Source of the DNA: Flavobacteriales bacterium
Lineage (GTDB): Bacteria; Bacteroidota; Bacteroidia; NORP154
DNA length: 7,150 nucleotides
NCBI GenBank assembly: GCA_012965625.1
Contig: DTSC01000406.1
Span: forward strand, 1 to 7,150
Direction of reading: 5' to 3'
A program made the translations under genes and the position numbers. A model generated the notes under the pieces. It was not told the DNA's origin and searched no databases. It worked only from the letters and a program-made list of their open reading frames with translations. This document shows, piece after piece, positions 6,485 to 7,150 of the stretch. Every line of letters begins with the position of its first letter. Positions within the stretch are counted from its first letter, which is position 1.

Positions 6485-7141
6485 TTATGATACTCTCGCT
6501 CCTATTATATATACTAGCATATAATCCTCAATAATCATATATTTTCCAAATACAACTTCACGATATCTGTCTTTTTCAATGTTGCCAGTAAAAGACTGAT
6601 TTAATTTGTCAAATGAAGAAATAGTCAAATGATTTTTAAAATCCAAGCCCCCTATGCTGTAAAGCTTAAACATCGATTCTTTTGCTCCCCAAACCATATG
6701 TTTAAAATCAAACTGGTCTTTTGTGGTTAAGGAATTACATATTTCAATTTCTTGCTGATTCAAAATCTTACTGCCAACTTTGTCTATTTTATCAGAAATT
6801 CTTTCAATATCTATCCCAATATTATTAGTCCCGGAAATTATTACTGCTACCATTGAACCTGAATGCGAAACCGAAATCTGTTTTGAAGAATTGGCAATTT
6901 GCGGTTTGCCATTTATTGAATAGGCAAATTCTAGCCTGTTATTGCTTCTCAACAAATGGTCCGCCAACAAATAAACACCAATGGACTGTTTCTTCCTTTG
7001 AGCGCTTTTATACATTCTTGTTCGCTCTATTACTTGGGACGGAATTTGTTCATGGTTAAAATACCAACTTTCGTTTTCAATAATCTTCCAAATTCCAAAT
7101 TTGGCACTTTTCTTGATTGTTTTCTCTAGTATAACAGACAC
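6485..7141 (-). CDS. 4'-phosphopantetheinyl transferase superfamily protein (Sfp type)
   Basis: This enzyme transfers the 4'-phosphopantetheine arm of CoA to a serine of a carrier protein (fatty acid, polyketide or peptide synthesis), making it active. The 218-residue length fits the Sfp/EntD-like class rather than short AcpS. The signatures are NGKPQIAN with ISVSHSG (78-95), GIDIE (109-113; Asp111 and Glu113 as metal ligands), and WGAKESMFK (151-159; Glu155 and both lysines), then LYSIGGLDF. The start is a GTG at 7141; an in-frame TGA two codons upstream (7147-7145) excludes anything longer, and the N-terminal EKTIKKSAKFGIWKI resembles the usual start of Bacteroidota members. Only nine bases upstream are visible, so promoter and upstream neighbour are unknown. 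It is followed at 31 nt by the GGGPS gene. The carrier protein it serves cannot be told from this window. Confidence 0.93.
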   Translation of the reverse strand: MSVILEKTIKKSAKFGIWKIIENESWYFNHEQIPSQVIERTRMYKSAQRKKQSIGVYLLADHLLRSNNRLEFAYSINGKPQIANSSKQISVSHSGSMVAVIISGTNNIGIDIERISDKIDKVGSKILNQQEIEICNSLTTKDQFDFKHMVWGAKESMFKLYSIGGLDFKNHLTISSFDKLNQSFTGNIEKDRYREVVFGKYMIIEDYMLVYIIGARVS

Positions 7142-7150
7142 GTTTCAGAA

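Noticed and set aside
5735..6524. Several 68-88 codon plus-strand frames opposite the GGGPS gene
   Set aside because: They are antisense shadows without conserved motifs, overlapping a well-supported gene.

Overview
The window is an AT-rich, tightly packed stretch of bacterial chromosome that looks like Bacteroidota (a Cytophagales or Flavobacteriia type). Three things point there: the gene order thiC-tenI/thiE-like-thiD-thiE-thiG-thiH-thiF, a ThiE with the GGSANT variant of the phosphate-binding loop, and a GGGPS-family gene beside a Sfp-type phosphopantetheinyl transferase. The placement is inference from gene content; there is no rRNA or other phylogenetic marker.

Region 1 (1-5715, + strand) is a thiamine biosynthesis operon. 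It opens inside thiC, whose 5' part is outside the window. It continues through a TenI-like ThiE paralogue, thiD, thiE, thiG and thiH, and ends with a thiF fused to a rhodanese domain. From tenI to thiH every gene overlaps the next (31, 20, 26 and 8 nt), and thiH-thiF are 6 nt apart, so this is almost certainly one translationally coupled transcript. Together the genes cover both branches. ThiC and ThiD make HMP-PP. ThiH (dehydroglycine from tyrosine), ThiF-rhodanese (activation and sulfuration of ThiS) and ThiG make the thiazole, TenI probably tautomerises it, and ThiE joins the halves. thiS and any TPP riboswitch are not in the window and would be expected upstream of thiC.

The main anomaly is in thiF. 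A run of nine C (5125-5133) shifts the frame, so the gene as written stops at 5153. With eight C it would read as a normal 371-residue adenylyltransferase-rhodanese protein. This could be a sequencing error, a real mutation or a slippage switch; the sequence alone cannot decide.

Region 2 (5704-7141, - strand) holds two convergent genes in the order 4'-phosphopantetheinyl transferase then geranylgeranylglyceryl (or heptaprenylglyceryl) phosphate synthase, 31 nt apart. The 3' end of the second overlaps the 3' end of thiF by 12 bp. No tRNA, rRNA, mobile element or CRISPR was seen, and no intergenic gap exceeds 31 bases. I found no convincing undescribed system: this is core metabolism with a few details worth checking.
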